Below are positions 47,767 through 56,629 of a stretch of 64,000 bases of DNA, one piece after another. The stretch lies in contig NZ_QJUO01000007.1 of NCBI RefSeq assembly GCF_004327335.1, positions 62,001 through 126,000 on the forward strand. The letters are read 5' to 3'. The DNA comes from Stutzerimonas kirkiae. GTDB lineage: Bacteria > Pseudomonadota > Gammaproteobacteria > Pseudomonadales > Pseudomonadaceae. A model generated the notes under the pieces. The model did not search any database, had not been told where the DNA came from, and worked only from the letters and a program-made list of their open reading frames with translations. The first letter of the stretch is position 1; the number at the start of each line of letters is the position of its first letter. Position numbers and translations under genes: made by a program.

Positions 47767-48678
47767 TCAGTTCCCATGCCTGTCTCCAGGCGTGGGGGGA
47801 TTCAGGCTGACCAGCAGTACACCGCCGATCACCGCCAGCAGAGCCAGCAGCATGGCGGGGCTGGCCGATTCGCCGAGCAGGCCGACGGCGATGGCGGTGC
47901 CGGCGATGGCGGCTACCGCGCCGACCTGGCTGAGATAGACCGGGCCGGCGATGCGTTGCAGGAGGAAGAACAGTGCGTAGGTGAGGGCGAACAGGGCTGT
48001 CTGCGCCGCCAGTTGCGCAGGCACGGCCCGCCCGCCCTGTTCCGGCAGCCAGGGGGCTCCGCCCAGCAGTACCACGGGCAATAATTGCAGCGCGGCGGCC
48101 AGCAGCATGCCGGGCGCCAGGGACAGCGGGCTGGCGCCGGCGGGCCAGTGGCGCGTGCGGTAGATATTGCCCAGCGCCAGCAGCACCGGCGTGCACAGCA
48201 GCGCCAGCGCCCAGGGGCTGGGGTTTGCCCCGGCGAATTTGTCCAGGGTCAGCAGCACTGCGCCCAGCAGGCCGAGCAGGAGCCCGGCCAGGCGTAGAGG
48301 GCGCAGGCGTTCCATGTTCAATGACAGTGCCATGAGATAGGTGAACAGCGGCGGGAAGGCCAGGCATATCGAGGCGAAGCCGGCGCCGGTGTGCGTCACG
48401 GCACTGAACAGCAGGGAATGCGGCAGGCTGGCGCTGAGCAGCGCGGCGACCAGGTAGTAGCGAAAGTGTTGTTTGCGCAACCCCGGATATTCGCCCCTGG
48501 CGACGGCCAGCAGCGCCAGCAGCAGGCCGCTGCCCAGCAGGCTCAGCATCAGGAAGCTCAGCGGCTGCCAGCCGCTGGCGACGGCCTGTTTGACCAGATT
48601 GTTGGTCAGGCCCATCAGGCCGCCGGTGCTGACCAGCAGGAGCAGAGGAAGCCAGAGGCTGGTGTGACGGTTTGCCAT
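47767..48678 (-). CDS. EamA/DMT family transporter
   Basis: 303 residues, ten hydrophobic helices in two EamA repeats. The first starts LLLLVSTGGLMGLTNNLVKQAV; the second includes YLSQVGAVAAIAGTAIAVGLLGE. Probable exporter of a small metabolite or drug. ATG 48678 chosen over an upstream start that would run through the operator. Divergent from a marR-type gene 80 bases away, which likely controls it. Confidence 0.87.
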   Translation of the reverse strand: MANRHTSLWLPLLLLVSTGGLMGLTNNLVKQAVASGWQPLSFLMLSLLGSGLLLALLAVARGEYPGLRKQHFRYYLVAALLSASLPHSLLFSAVTHTGAGFASICLAFPPLFTYLMALSLNMERLRPLRLAGLLLGLLGAVLLTLDKFAGANPSPWALALLCTPVLLALGNIYRTRHWPAGASPLSLAPGMLLAAALQLLPVVLLGGAPWLPEQGGRAVPAQLAAQTALFALTYALFFLLQRIAGPVYLSQVGAVAAIAGTAIAVGLLGESASPAMLLALLAVIGGVLLVSLNPPTPGDRHGN

Positions 48679-48727
48679 GTCGGCTCCCTTGCCGGTGGGG
48701 TATGATCGCGACAGTCTCGATGAAAAG

Positions 48728-48745
48728 TATCTTAGTATCAAGATA
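48728..48745. promoter_or_regulatory. MarR-type operator in the eamA/marR divergon
   Basis: TATCTTAGTATCAAGATA has arms TATCTT/AAGATA with a six-base spacer, midway between the two divergent starts in an AT-rich patch. Confidence 0.65.
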
Positions 48746-48758
48746 AGTGGAGCGTCAT

Positions 48759-49244
48759 ATGCCGGATCGCGCTGAAATCGCCATGGCCCAGTGGCAAGCG
48801 CAACGCCCGGACCTCGATCCTCTGCCGATGGGCGTGCTGGGGCGGCTGGGGGAAGCGGCGCAGGTGGTTGCCCGCGACCATCTCAACCCGCTGTTCGCCG
48901 AGCATGGCCTGCAATCCGGCGAGTTCGACGTGCTGGCCACCTTGCGCCGCTCGGGCGAGCCCTATGCGCTGACGCCGACGGTGCTGTACGAGAGCGCGAT
49001 GATTTCGTCAGGCGGCATGACCAACCGTATCGACCGGTTGGAAAGAGCCGGGCTGATCGAGCGCCGCAAGCACCCCCATGACCGGCGTGGCGTGCTGGTG
49101 GCCCTGACCCAGCAAGGGTTCGCGCTGATCGAGGAACTGATGACGCTGCACGTGGCGAACGAGCAGCGTGTACTGGCGGGAATGAGCAGGGAAGAGCAAC
49201 GGGCGCTCTACGAGCTGCTGGGCAAGTTGCTCAGGGGATGTTAG
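48759..49244 (+). CDS. MarR family transcriptional regulator
   Basis: 161 residues. Winged helix at about 62-115: LTPTVLYESAMISSGGMTNRIDRLERAGLIER, then the wing KHPHDRRGVLVALTQQG. HPHDRR is the MarR wing signature with the Asp-Arg pair. Start ATG 48759 has a GTGGAG site; a GTG at 48747 is an alternative. Likely autorepressor and regulator of the divergent EamA transporter. Confidence 0.9.
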   Translation: MPDRAEIAMAQWQAQRPDLDPLPMGVLGRLGEAAQVVARDHLNPLFAEHGLQSGEFDVLATLRRSGEPYALTPTVLYESAMISSGGMTNRIDRLERAGLIERRKHPHDRRGVLVALTQQGFALIEELMTLHVANEQRVLAGMSREEQRALYELLGKLLRGC

Positions 49245-49280
49245 CAGGGCGATCGTGCTATGCAGTTATCAACGGCAAGG

Positions 49281-49357
49281 CGCTTCGATAAAAGCGCTGG
49301 AGGCTGAAAGCTGGACGAAAAATATCGGCTACACGTTCTTTCGTCCAGCCGCCAGCC
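49281..49357. repeat. REP-like palindromic repeat (complete)
   Basis: GCTTCGATAAAAGCGCTGGA and a GCTGGACGAAA arm pair imperfectly with TTTCGTCCAGCCGCCAGC. The flanking motif GGCGATCGTGCTATGC is at about 49249. It separates the converging marR and ybiT genes. Confidence 0.7.
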
Positions 49358-50947
49358 CTAGACCTGCACGCCCTGGCTGCGCAGATAGTCGTCGTAGCTG
49401 CCGCTGAAGTCGGTCACGCCATTCTCCGACAGCTCGATGATACGGCTGGCCAGGGAACTGACGAACTCGCGGTCGTGGCTGACGAAGACCAGCGTGCCCG
49501 GGTAGTTCTCCAGCGCCAGGTTGAGCGCCTCGATGGATTCCATGTCCAGGTGGTTGGTCGGTTCGTCCATCACCAGCACGTTGGGCTTCTGCAGGATCAG
49601 CTTGCCGAACAGCATGCGGCCCTGCTCGCCACCGGAAATCACTTTCACCGACTTCTGGATTTCATCGTTGGAAAACAGCATGCGCCCCAGGGTGCCGCGG
49701 ATCAGTTGCTCGCCGCCCTGGGTCCATTGGCCCATCCAGTCGAACAGGCTGAGATCCTCGGCGAAGTCGTCGGCATGGTCCTGGGCGAAGTAACCGATCT
49801 CGGCACTCTCGGTCCATTTCACCTCGCCGTTCATGGCCGGCATGTCGCCAACCAGGGTGCGCAGCAGCGTGGTCTTGCCGATACCGTTGGGGCCGATGAT
49901 CGCCACGCGCTCGCCGGCCTCGATCAGCAGGTTGAGGTTCTTGAACAGCGCCGTGCCGTCGTAGCCCTGGCTCACTGCCTCAAGGGTGACCGCCTGGCGG
50001 TGCAGCTTCTTGGTCTGCTCGAAACGGATGAACGGGCTGACACGGCTGGACGGCTTGACCTCGGCCAGTTGGATCTTGTCGATCTGCTTGGCCCGCGAAG
50101 TGGCCTGCTTGGCCTTGGAGGCGTTGGCGGAGAAACGGCTGACGAAGGTCTGCAATTCGGCGATCTGTGCTTTCTTCTTGGCGTTATCCGACAGCAGTTG
50201 TTCACGTGATTGCGTCGCGGCGGTCATGTACTCGTCGTAGTTGCCGGGGAACAGGCGCAGCTCGCCGTAGTCCAGGTCGGCCATGTGCGTGCACACGCTG
50301 TTAAGGAAGTGACGATCGTGGGAAATGATGATCATGGTGCTGTTGCGTACGGTCAGTACGCTTTCCAGCCAGCGGATGGTGTTGATATCCAGGTGGTTGG
50401 TCGGTTCGTCCAGCAACAGTACCTCAGGGTCGGAGAACAGCGCTTGCGCCAGCAGCACGCGCAGCTTCCAGCCCGGTGCCACGGCGTTCATGGGGCCGAA
50501 GTGCTGGTCCAGCGGAATGCCCAGGCCCAGCAGCAATTCGCCGGCACGGGACTCGGCGGTATAGCCGTCGAACTCGGCGAACTGTACTTCCAGCTCGGCC
50601 ACGGCCATGCCGTCTTCCTCGCTCATTTCCGGCAGCGCGTAGATCCGGTCGCGCTCGGCCTTGACCTGCCAGAGTTCCTCATGGCCCATGATCACGGTGT
50701 CGATGACCGTGAAGTCTTCGTAGGCGAACTGGTCCTGGCGCAGCTTGCCCAGGCGCACGTTGGGTTCGAGCATCACCTGTCCACCCGAAGGCTCCAGCTC
50801 GCCGCCAAGAATCTTCATGAAGGTCGACTTGCCGCAGCCATTGGCGCCGATCAGGCCGTAGCGGTTGCCTCCGGAGAACTTGACGGAAACGTTTTCGAAC
50901 AGCGGCTTGGCGCCGAACTGCATGGTGATGTTAGCGGTAGAAATCAA
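49358..50947 (-). CDS. ybiT: ABC-F family ATPase, YbiT-like
   Basis: 529 residues, two ABC domains without membrane segments. Walker A GANGCGKS (about 34-41) and GPNGIGKT. Walker [12 protein letters not shown] and [10 protein letters not shown]. Signature APGWK in domain 1 (as in E. coli YbiT) and SGGEQ in domain 2. The linker (about 235-300) is charged and helical. ABC-F proteins of this type act on the ribosome in translation. TTG start with a GCAGGAC ribosome site. The integrase stop lies only 30 bases upstream on the same strand, so the native promoter region has probably been displaced by the island. Confidence 0.93.
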   Translation of the reverse strand: MISTANITMQFGAKPLFENVSVKFSGGNRYGLIGANGCGKSTFMKILGGELEPSGGQVMLEPNVRLGKLRQDQFAYEDFTVIDTVIMGHEELWQVKAERDRIYALPEMSEEDGMAVAELEVQFAEFDGYTAESRAGELLLGLGIPLDQHFGPMNAVAPGWKLRVLLAQALFSDPEVLLLDEPTNHLDINTIRWLESVLTVRNSTMIIISHDRHFLNSVCTHMADLDYGELRLFPGNYDEYMTAATQSREQLLSDNAKKKAQIAELQTFVSRFSANASKAKQATSRAKQIDKIQLAEVKPSSRVSPFIRFEQTKKLHRQAVTLEAVSQGYDGTALFKNLNLLIEAGERVAIIGPNGIGKTTLLRTLVGDMPAMNGEVKWTESAEIGYFAQDHADDFAEDLSLFDWMGQWTQGGEQLIRGTLGRMLFSNDEIQKSVKVISGGEQGRMLFGKLILQKPNVLVMDEPTNHLDMESIEALNLALENYPGTLVFVSHDREFVSSLASRIIELSENGVTDFSGSYDDYLRSQGVQV

Positions 50948-50977
50948 GGGTTTGTCCTGCGGGTGTTACAGCGGTGG

Positions 50978-52195
50978 TTAATCGCCTTCCTCGGTTGCCT
51001 GTACCAATTCCGTACCATTTTTGATTCTGGCAGGCAGCTTTTCGAGCTCGTTCCAATCGGAGGCCGAGCTCAGCCATTTGGCATAGGTCGAGAGCAACAT
51101 CTGCACGCTATGCCCGAGCTGGCTTGCTATGAACGCGGGGTTCATACCGGCCATCAGGCACATGGTTGCGTAGGTGTGTCGGGCGTCGTATTGCCGGCGC
51201 CTACGGATACCCAAGGCATCCAGCGCGGCGTGAAAGTGCTTAATAGTAACACTTGGCTCCTTGATCCACAGCCCGCCTTTGCTTGGTGGGAAGACGAAAG
51301 GGCTTTCGGCGAATGAGGATGCCGAGGCCATCTTCTTCAGCTTGGCGATGCGTCTCGCTTCTTGTAGAGCGTTCAGTGCCCGCTCATTGAGCAGAACCTG
51401 GCGTTCGTGCTTGGTTTTCACCCGTTCCTGAATCTCTCTGTCGACCACGATTCGGCAGACGTGGGCGCGACACTCTTCTTCGTCGATTTCATCCCAGCGA
51501 AGGGCCATTGCTTCGCCAGGACGCATGCCTGTGAAAAACATGAATTCGTAGAAAGCAGCATAAATTCGTGAATATCGGCTGAGATTGGCGTAGAGATATC
51601 CGATGATCTGCTCGGCTTCGTCACGGCTGAATGGGTCGATTATCTTCTTGGCCTTTCGTGGTTTCTCAATTCGGGCAGCTGGATTCTTGGCTATAAGGTC
51701 GTCATTAACGGCTGCTTCCAAGATGCTGGAAAGCTTTACCAGCGCATTACGCTTCACGCTGTTTGATGACCACTCTGTGTTCGTTATGATTCGTCGGATG
51801 GTGGTCGGGGTGATCAGGTCAATTCGTTTCAGGGCAATATGTGGTATCCAATAATTGTTCAGCGAGCTCTTGTAGTTGTTGCGAGTACCTTTGACGATCT
51901 CCCGGCTATCTAACCAGAGCTGCGTATATTCCCCAAAAGAAGGGATTTTCATCTTAGCCGATTCGGCCAGAGCCGAGTTTGGGAAGAATTCGGCATATTT
52001 AGCCTCATCCATTATCCCCAGCTTGATGGATTGAATTACTTGATCTCGAAGATTGGATGCAATCTTGATCCCTTTTTGCGTCGGGGAATAGGGTAGCGTT
52101 TCACATCGTCGCGTTCCTTCCCACATGAAGCGGATTCGGATTGACTGTCCGATGATTTCCACTCCTGTGGGCAAGTCCACTGGCTTTCGAGCCAT
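50978..52195 (-). CDS. int: Tyrosine recombinase (phage/ICE-type integrase)
   Basis: 405 residues. The N-terminal DUF3596-like arm-binding domain (about 8-45, GVEIIGQSIRIRFMWEGTRR) is followed by the SAM-like core-binding domain (about 85-170) and a catalytic domain with Arg225 (TGMRPGEAMAL), Lys about 262, Arg339-His340 (YDARHTYAT, with Tyr where many members have His), His362 (LGHS) and nucleophile Tyr371. It would integrate and excise the AT-rich island that starts here. Its 3' end abuts ybiT, placing one attachment site at about 50948-50977. Overlaps the excisionase-like gene by 160 bases. Confidence 0.93.
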   Translation of the reverse strand: MARKPVDLPTGVEIIGQSIRIRFMWEGTRRCETLPYSPTQKGIKIASNLRDQVIQSIKLGIMDEAKYAEFFPNSALAESAKMKIPSFGEYTQLWLDSREIVKGTRNNYKSSLNNYWIPHIALKRIDLITPTTIRRIITNTEWSSNSVKRNALVKLSSILEAAVNDDLIAKNPAARIEKPRKAKKIIDPFSRDEAEQIIGYLYANLSRYSRIYAAFYEFMFFTGMRPGEAMALRWDEIDEEECRAHVCRIVVDREIQERVKTKHERQVLLNERALNALQEARRIAKLKKMASASSFAESPFVFPPSKGGLWIKEPSVTIKHFHAALDALGIRRRRQYDARHTYATMCLMAGMNPAFIASQLGHSVQMLLSTYAKWLSSASDWNELEKLPARIKNGTELVQATEEGD

Positions 52196-52395
52196 TCCTC
52201 ATATCTCCTTTTGCTATAAATTATTTGGCGACCTTTTTTTATCCAAACGCCTTCGGGAATTTGTTTACGTGCTCGGCGTGCCTGAAGCGCACGCACGCTG
52301 GTACCAAGCAACTCGGCCATTTGCTTTTCAGAAATCTTGTCCAGGGTAAAAGGCCGCCCTGTAGCGGCAGTAGCTAATCGCTCTTTTGTGCTCAT
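52036..52395 (-). CDS. Excisionase-like/helix-turn-helix DNA-binding protein
   Basis: 119 residues from ATG 52395. A MerR/AlpA-type winged-helix core covers about residues 15-65: LDKISEKQMAELLGTSVRALQARRARKQIPEGVWIKKGRQIIYSKRRYEEWLES. It has the pattern of excisionases, in which a conserved Trp/Tyr region reads the site. The basic tail (KRYPIPRRKKGS) extends 160 bases into the integrase gene in another frame. Position directly upstream of int supports a role in excision direction. Confidence 0.7.
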   Translation of the reverse strand: MSTKERLATAATGRPFTLDKISEKQMAELLGTSVRALQARRARKQIPEGVWIKKGRQIIYSKRRYEEWLESQWTCPQEWKSSDSQSESASCGKERDDVKRYPIPRRKKGSRLHPIFEIK

Positions 52396-52547
52396 TGACC
52401 CAGCTCTCATCCCTCCGTCTCTTGATGTCCATATCGTGAGCAGAATTTTTCGCTGAGACAGGTCAATCTGCACCCTTGGGAGGGGCACGGAACGGTGGCA
52501 CGAAGTACCTTCGAGGGAAGTCCGTTAGTGGGTATGTCGGATAGAGA

Positions 52548-52901
52548 TCATCGACAGAGCGGGCTATTGCTTAGAATGGGCCATAGGCGCCAGCCTATAA
52601 GCAAGCAGGCTGCGGCCCATGTGGCTATGGGCATTCGGAGGTTTAATAGCGAACTGTGGACGTTGGAACGCGCCCCTTTGAGCAGCTCTGCCAACCACAG
52701 GATCGGGGCTACGTGGAAGGCAGCCAATAGCAGCAGCTTCACCAATGCAACCTTGATCTGGCTGATACATACGTCTGTAGAGCCAGCAGTGTTTGGCTGT
52801 GCGATGGATGTTTCGATTGTGATGGTCAGCAGAAGCAGTGGCGGCATGCAGATGATCAAGGTTCGCCAGGGTGATCTGCGAAGGTTCTTCGAGTGAGGCA
52901 T
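52548..52901 (-). CDS. Hypothetical small membrane protein
   Basis: 117 residues with three hydrophobic segments (TLIICMPPLLLLTITIE; VALVKLLLLAAFHVAPILWLA; IATWAAACLLIGWRLWPIL). The family was not recognised. ATG 52901 has a GGAG site eight bases upstream, better than the ATG at 52931. Only candidate gene between the excisionase-like gene and the repeat tract. Confidence 0.5.
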   Translation of the reverse strand: MPHSKNLRRSPWRTLIICMPPLLLLTITIETSIAQPNTAGSTDVCISQIKVALVKLLLLAAFHVAPILWLAELLKGARSNVHSSLLNLRMPIATWAAACLLIGWRLWPILSNSPLCR

Positions 52902-53033
52902 ATCAGTGCTCCGATGGATGTGAGTCCTCATCCGAACACGGAGCCGTAAATATGCAATAGCTAATCCCTAATCCTTCTGAACAGATGGTGCTGCTGATTT
53001 TACGAAGATCCTTTGGTATCCGTCATAGGCAGC

Positions 53034-53360
53034 ATCGTAAAAATAGCCTGTCTTCACCATAGATAAGGACGCTGAGGTAGTTTGTCTTTTGCATTTGCTC
53101 TGGTTGTGATTTTCGGCATGGTGAAAACAGGCTTGTTTCTCCATAGATAGGCAGGGTGAGGATTCCCGTCTAGATGGCGAGCGTTTCAATGTGAGAACAG
53201 CCTATGGTGAGTGCAGATTGGTTTTCCCATAGATAGAGGTCGCAAAGTATTCAATATGTCTTTAGCGAATTCCTTGGGCTATATGTAGGTGAGCTGCCTG
53301 TAGCGTATGGCGAAAACAGAAAATTTTCCGATATAGATAGTTTATGGTGAAAAGCTATAG
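53034..53360. repeat. Tract of four to five imperfect palindromic repeats
   Basis: Units of about 35 bp at 53034-53067, 53116-53150, 53203-53236 and 53306-53340, plus a half unit at 53343-53360. Each has the form TATGGTGAAAACAG..spacer..TTTTCCCCATAGATAG, so the two halves are roughly inverted. Unit-to-unit distances are about 82-103 bp and not constant. No gene is supported from 52902 to 53985. The tract could be integrase/excisionase arm sites, a partition site or repressor operators. Confidence 0.6.
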
Positions 53361-53985
53361 ACGTTGATTAGTCTGTGAGGGCCAGCTGAATGTTAGGATC
53401 TGGTGTGGCTATGCCGAGGCACTGGCAGTAGAGGAGGTTGCAAGTGTGCATCTGATCAGGATGGAGAACTGATCGGCCGGAGCGGTTATGTGCCTCTCAG
53501 CTGTAGACCTGCACTGTGCTTCGGAAAAATGGCTCTGAGTAGGTCGCCGTCGCGTAGGAGAAGAGGTCGGCGATCTTGGTACGTTGCACACCCACCAGCA
53601 AATGGTCTGTCTCGTCGAAGTGCCTTCGCCCCATTGCGCACCGCATAAACACAAGGCGTAAAGTGCGGCGATGACTGGCTCTTCATACAGAATGGTCGAT
53701 TGGCCTCGCTCGAAGGATCTTCGTGTGTCCTCATCCAGCAGGGGCTAGAGCTTTATCGTGATCGTAGCCTCAGCATCACCTTCCTCGGCCGTGCTCGTAC
53801 TGCTCTGTTACCCAGGGTTATACCCACGCTTGGCATCATGACTCCCTGTTAGATCTCCTAGGGGGCGCAGTTACGACTGATTTTAGCCGCTGCTTGTTTC
53901 TTCATTATGACGTGAGCGCGCTCAGTGATAACTGTCCCAGTTTAGGTAGCAAATTGCCTGCTCAGAGAGTGCGGCCTAGCGCAGG

Positions 53986-54441
53986 ATGAAGCCTCCAAAC
54001 CCATCGTCTCAAGAGGATGAAATTTTGCTTATTCATATCAATAGCATCAAAGAGGAACTTAACGATCTGCATAGGGATCTGGTTGCCCATGCAAAAGTTG
54101 AGGTGAACAATTTTTGGGATGAGGCAAGAGCATCCAAAAAAGTCATGGCTCGCGGGGTGGCTATTTCCGAAAAGGGTAATTATGTCAATATTTACTGGTT
54201 AAAAATCGTCTATCGCCGACATGCAGACGGGCCTCAGGAAAAGCCATTTTTGATTCGTCTGCCAAAAGGGCGCACGTTTCGGTTTTCGCGTAAATCCATG
54301 GGGAGAATGGATGCATTTACGGAGAGTTTGTTTATTCGGTATGAGGATAAATTTGAGATTCTTCGGGAGCTGATTTCGAAAAATAAGAAAATTTATCTGG
54401 ATCTGAGCCGAATGGAATCGCTTCTTGAGCGAAAACGCTAA
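53986..54441 (+). CDS. MobI-like conjugative transfer protein (tentative)
   Basis: 151 residues, basic, helix-rich at both ends. The middle GVAISEKGNYVNIYWLKIVYRR, then FLIRLPKGRTFRFSRKSMGRMDAF, and a C-terminal helical stretch KFEILRELISKNKKIYLDLSRMESLLERK recall MobI, the auxiliary oriT protein of SXT-type integrative elements. The match is by pattern only and needs a profile search. A gene preceded by a long repeat tract would fit MobI next to an oriT. Confidence 0.5.
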   Translation: MKPPNPSSQEDEILLIHINSIKEELNDLHRDLVAHAKVEVNNFWDEARASKKVMARGVAISEKGNYVNIYWLKIVYRRHADGPQEKPFLIRLPKGRTFRFSRKSMGRMDAFTESLFIRYEDKFEILRELISKNKKIYLDLSRMESLLERKR

Positions 54442-54469
54442 AGGTCCTTGCTGGAGACGCCTGAACTGC

Positions 54470-54511
54470 CACTGTCACCTGATGCTGATTACCTGGTATC
54501 AGGTGACAGTG
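54470..54511. terminator. Strong hairpin terminator between converging genes
   Basis: Perfect 14-bp arms CACTGTCACCTGAT/ATCAGGTGACAGTG with a 14-base loop, followed by GCTGTTTGTG. Serves the MobI-like gene and the facing lipoprotein gene. Confidence 0.75.
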
Positions 54512-54536
54512 CTGTTTGTGTTGAAAGGCTTCTTAT

Positions 54537-55253
54537 CTACCTAAGGGCTTTGTAGGTGATCCCGTCATTATCCATTGAGATAATCTTGAGTTTTACGCCA
54601 CATATATCTGCTGCAGCATACTGCGGGATCGGGTGCTGTCGGATAGTGTCGTTCTCTAAGACTGTCACCATTGCTACGGGGCCAATGGGGGAGTACATAA
54701 CCTCATTATATACGGCCTTACAAGTGGCAGTAAGTGCGGTTTTGGGGAGTGTTATCTCGCATCTCGTTCCGTGTTTTGCCCCGCCACTCCACTCCTTAAG
54801 TTGACCTTGTCTCTCTGAAAGACTACTTAGAGGTGAGACGGTATAGTATTTTTCATAAAAGCTTCCATCTGAATTTATTGCGAAGAGCAGTTCTCTTTGA
54901 TCCTTGAGTAGTTGATCATAATAAGTACGCTGGATAAATGGTATCCAAACGCCGGGTGAGGTTTCAACGCTTCCATAAATCTTATGCTTGCCTTTTGGTA
55001 TCGTCCATCCAGAGCTGAATCCGTCTGAATAATATATGTCGCTTGGGCAATTTACATATTTGTCCATCTGGGTGCTGCTGCTCGCCTCGAGAATAATGGC
55101 ACCTGGGGTGGATTTGTATAGAGTGTTGTAGTGTAGGTGATGTAGTTCTGAGGTTGTACGTATCTCGCTCTGGGACACTGTTTCAAAATTTCTATTGGTG
55201 AAAGAACATCCCATCAAAATAATGCAGGTTGAGAGTGTGGCTATAGTCCGCAT
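54537..55253 (-). CDS. Putative lipoprotein (unknown)
   Basis: 238 residues. Signal peptide with lipobox ILMGC, so Cys16 is the predicted lipidated residue. The mature part is beta-rich with three further cysteines (about 69, 164, 178) and no recognised domain. It starts one base after the stop of the next lipoprotein gene, which lies upstream, so the two are an operon. AT-rich, unlike the chromosome core. Proteins like this in mobile islands often face the cell surface or form complexes with neighbours. Confidence 0.7.
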   Translation of the reverse strand: MRTIATLSTCIILMGCSFTNRNFETVSQSEIRTTSELHHLHYNTLYKSTPGAIILEASSSTQMDKYVNCPSDIYYSDGFSSGWTIPKGKHKIYGSVETSPGVWIPFIQRTYYDQLLKDQRELLFAINSDGSFYEKYYTVSPLSSLSERQGQLKEWSGGAKHGTRCEITLPKTALTATCKAVYNEVMYSPIGPVAMVTVLENDTIRQHPIPQYAAADICGVKLKIISMDNDGITYKALR

Positions 55254-55254
55254 A

Positions 55255-56220
55255 TCAGTAGACTCCTATCGGCGGGTGATTTTTTCTCTTCTGATAATCC
55301 ATCTCGGTCGCTAACCAATAGGAGTGATCAATGGACTTGACCGTACGTAATGCTGCTGCAATATCCTCCATTGTGGCTGTCGAACTCTCAACCGCATAGC
55401 GGTTAAAGAATGTGATGAAGATATTTGATTTATAACCGCCTCTATCGGCTGGTGCAAAACCTGGCGCGTACATGGAGTTGGTAATGGAAAGAACTATGGA
55501 AACTGGTTGTTCTTCGTTTTCTTTACTAGACACATGTCCAGAAATTGTGACGTATTTCTCTTTCAGGATTTCAACCGTAGATTTGGCACCAAGAGCTTTT
55601 CTCAGGTCATCAACAGTCTGATTGAAGCATTCTAGGTAGGCCTGATTCAGGTCTAGTTGCTCGTTTACGCCCCGATAACAGATTGACCCAGAGAACTTTG
55701 TTCGAGGATCTGGTCCGCCGGTGTTCGATCCTAGCAAGAGTAGCCCTGCCGCCCCCGCTGCACCGGTTCCTCCCCCGACCGCACCTATGGCGTTAGTACT
55801 AAAAGCTGCTAGGTCGCTAGAACTAGGGCCTTGATTTGTATCTAACGACGCCGCTGTGTTCTGATCAATTGCAGAATGGATATACCTCTGCGTGAACACC
55901 GGCGTGGATATAGCGAAGCTAGTTGCAGAGAATTTTCCAGCAGGTACGGTTTGTAAATCTGGCATTCCCGCTAGGGCTAAGACCTTGACGCTGTCTGATA
56001 CATCTACAAATTCAAGTGGTTTGGCATTGGCATATCGTAGCGTGGTTGACTCGTTAGTCTGGTAGCCATATTTAAGTCCATCGCGTTCAAAGTATGTCAT
56101 GTTGGGTGATGGAATTATCTCATTCAGGATCTGTGCGCATCCAGAGATACTGACTAGGATTCCTATCGTTACGGCCATACAAGATGATCTTAAAATTCTA
56201 GGCATACGGCTACCTATCAT
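55255..56220 (-). CDS. Putative lipoprotein with glycine-rich segment (unknown)
   Basis: 321 residues. Lipobox SISGC gives Cys28. A Gly/Ala-rich hydrophobic stretch (about 145-165, TNAIGAVGGGTGAAGAAGLLL) could insert into or span a membrane. The later part (about 215-310) is a mixed alpha/beta segment without a recognised family. First gene of a two-gene operon with the lipoprotein at 54537. ATG 56205 is an alternative start. Confidence 0.7.
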   Translation of the reverse strand: MIGSRMPRILRSSCMAVTIGILVSISGCAQILNEIIPSPNMTYFERDGLKYGYQTNESTTLRYANAKPLEFVDVSDSVKVLALAGMPDLQTVPAGKFSATSFAISTPVFTQRYIHSAIDQNTAASLDTNQGPSSSDLAAFSTNAIGAVGGGTGAAGAAGLLLLGSNTGGPDPRTKFSGSICYRGVNEQLDLNQAYLECFNQTVDDLRKALGAKSTVEILKEKYVTISGHVSSKENEEQPVSIVLSITNSMYAPGFAPADRGGYKSNIFITFFNRYAVESSTATMEDIAAALRTVKSIDHSYWLATEMDYQKRKNHPPIGVY

Positions 56221-56299
56221 GGTGAGTCGGTTACGGGGTTGGCTGTCTGGATTGTTTAAGGGCTACATGTACACTCATGTCGTGCGATGGATATGCCGT

Positions 56300-56542
56300 T
56301 TAAGACTTGGGGTTTTTCTCGTTAGGGCTTTCCTTCAATACACTGGTAACAGTGCCTTCCTTGATGCCGAGTAGAACTGCCGCGCGATGGGCTTCTCCCC
56401 GGCGCCCTTTCTTGGTACCGGCGAGAACTTGATAAGTCGTCGCGCGATCTAGCCCGTGCTCATCGGCAAATTCCTTGATGGTTTTCCCTTGTGATTCGAG
56501 CCAGGCCTTGGCTTGTGCTGGGGTGCGAGTGGCGTGCATCAT
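56300..56542 (-). CDS. Small Cro/Ner-like DNA-binding protein
   Basis: 80 residues, helix-turn-helix at about 21-45 (TIKEFADEHGLDRATTYQVLAG), then a basic turn KKGRRGEAHRAA. Divergent from a CI-like repressor gene 88 bases away, the layout of a phage or ICE immunity switch. The ATG at 56539 is an alternative start. Confidence 0.75.
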   Translation of the reverse strand: MMHATRTPAQAKAWLESQGKTIKEFADEHGLDRATTYQVLAGTKKGRRGEAHRAAVLLGIKEGTVTSVLKESPNEKNPKS

Positions 56543-56591
56543 TCAAAACCGTTCAATAGCATTCAAAAGCGTGTAATTAGGCAGAGATTAT

Positions 56592-56605
56592 CACTCGTTT
56601 GAGTG
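56592..56605. promoter_or_regulatory. Operator between the Cro-like and CI-like genes
   Basis: CACTCGTTTGAGTG is a palindrome with five-base arms CACTC/GAGTG, and a related half-site GAATGAGTGG overlaps the CI-like start at 56628. Probable repressor-binding region controlling both divergent genes. Confidence 0.55.
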
Positions 56606-56629
56606 GTTTGAAAGGGGTTTTCTATCCGA

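Noticed and set aside
52495..52896. 133-codon plus-strand frame
   Set aside because: Antisense to the membrane-protein frame at 52548-52901, which has a ribosome site and clear hydrophobic segments.
53034..53360. Possible CRISPR array
   Set aside because: The repeat units are imperfect palindromes with unequal spacing, too few units, spacers of 50-70 bases and no cas genes.
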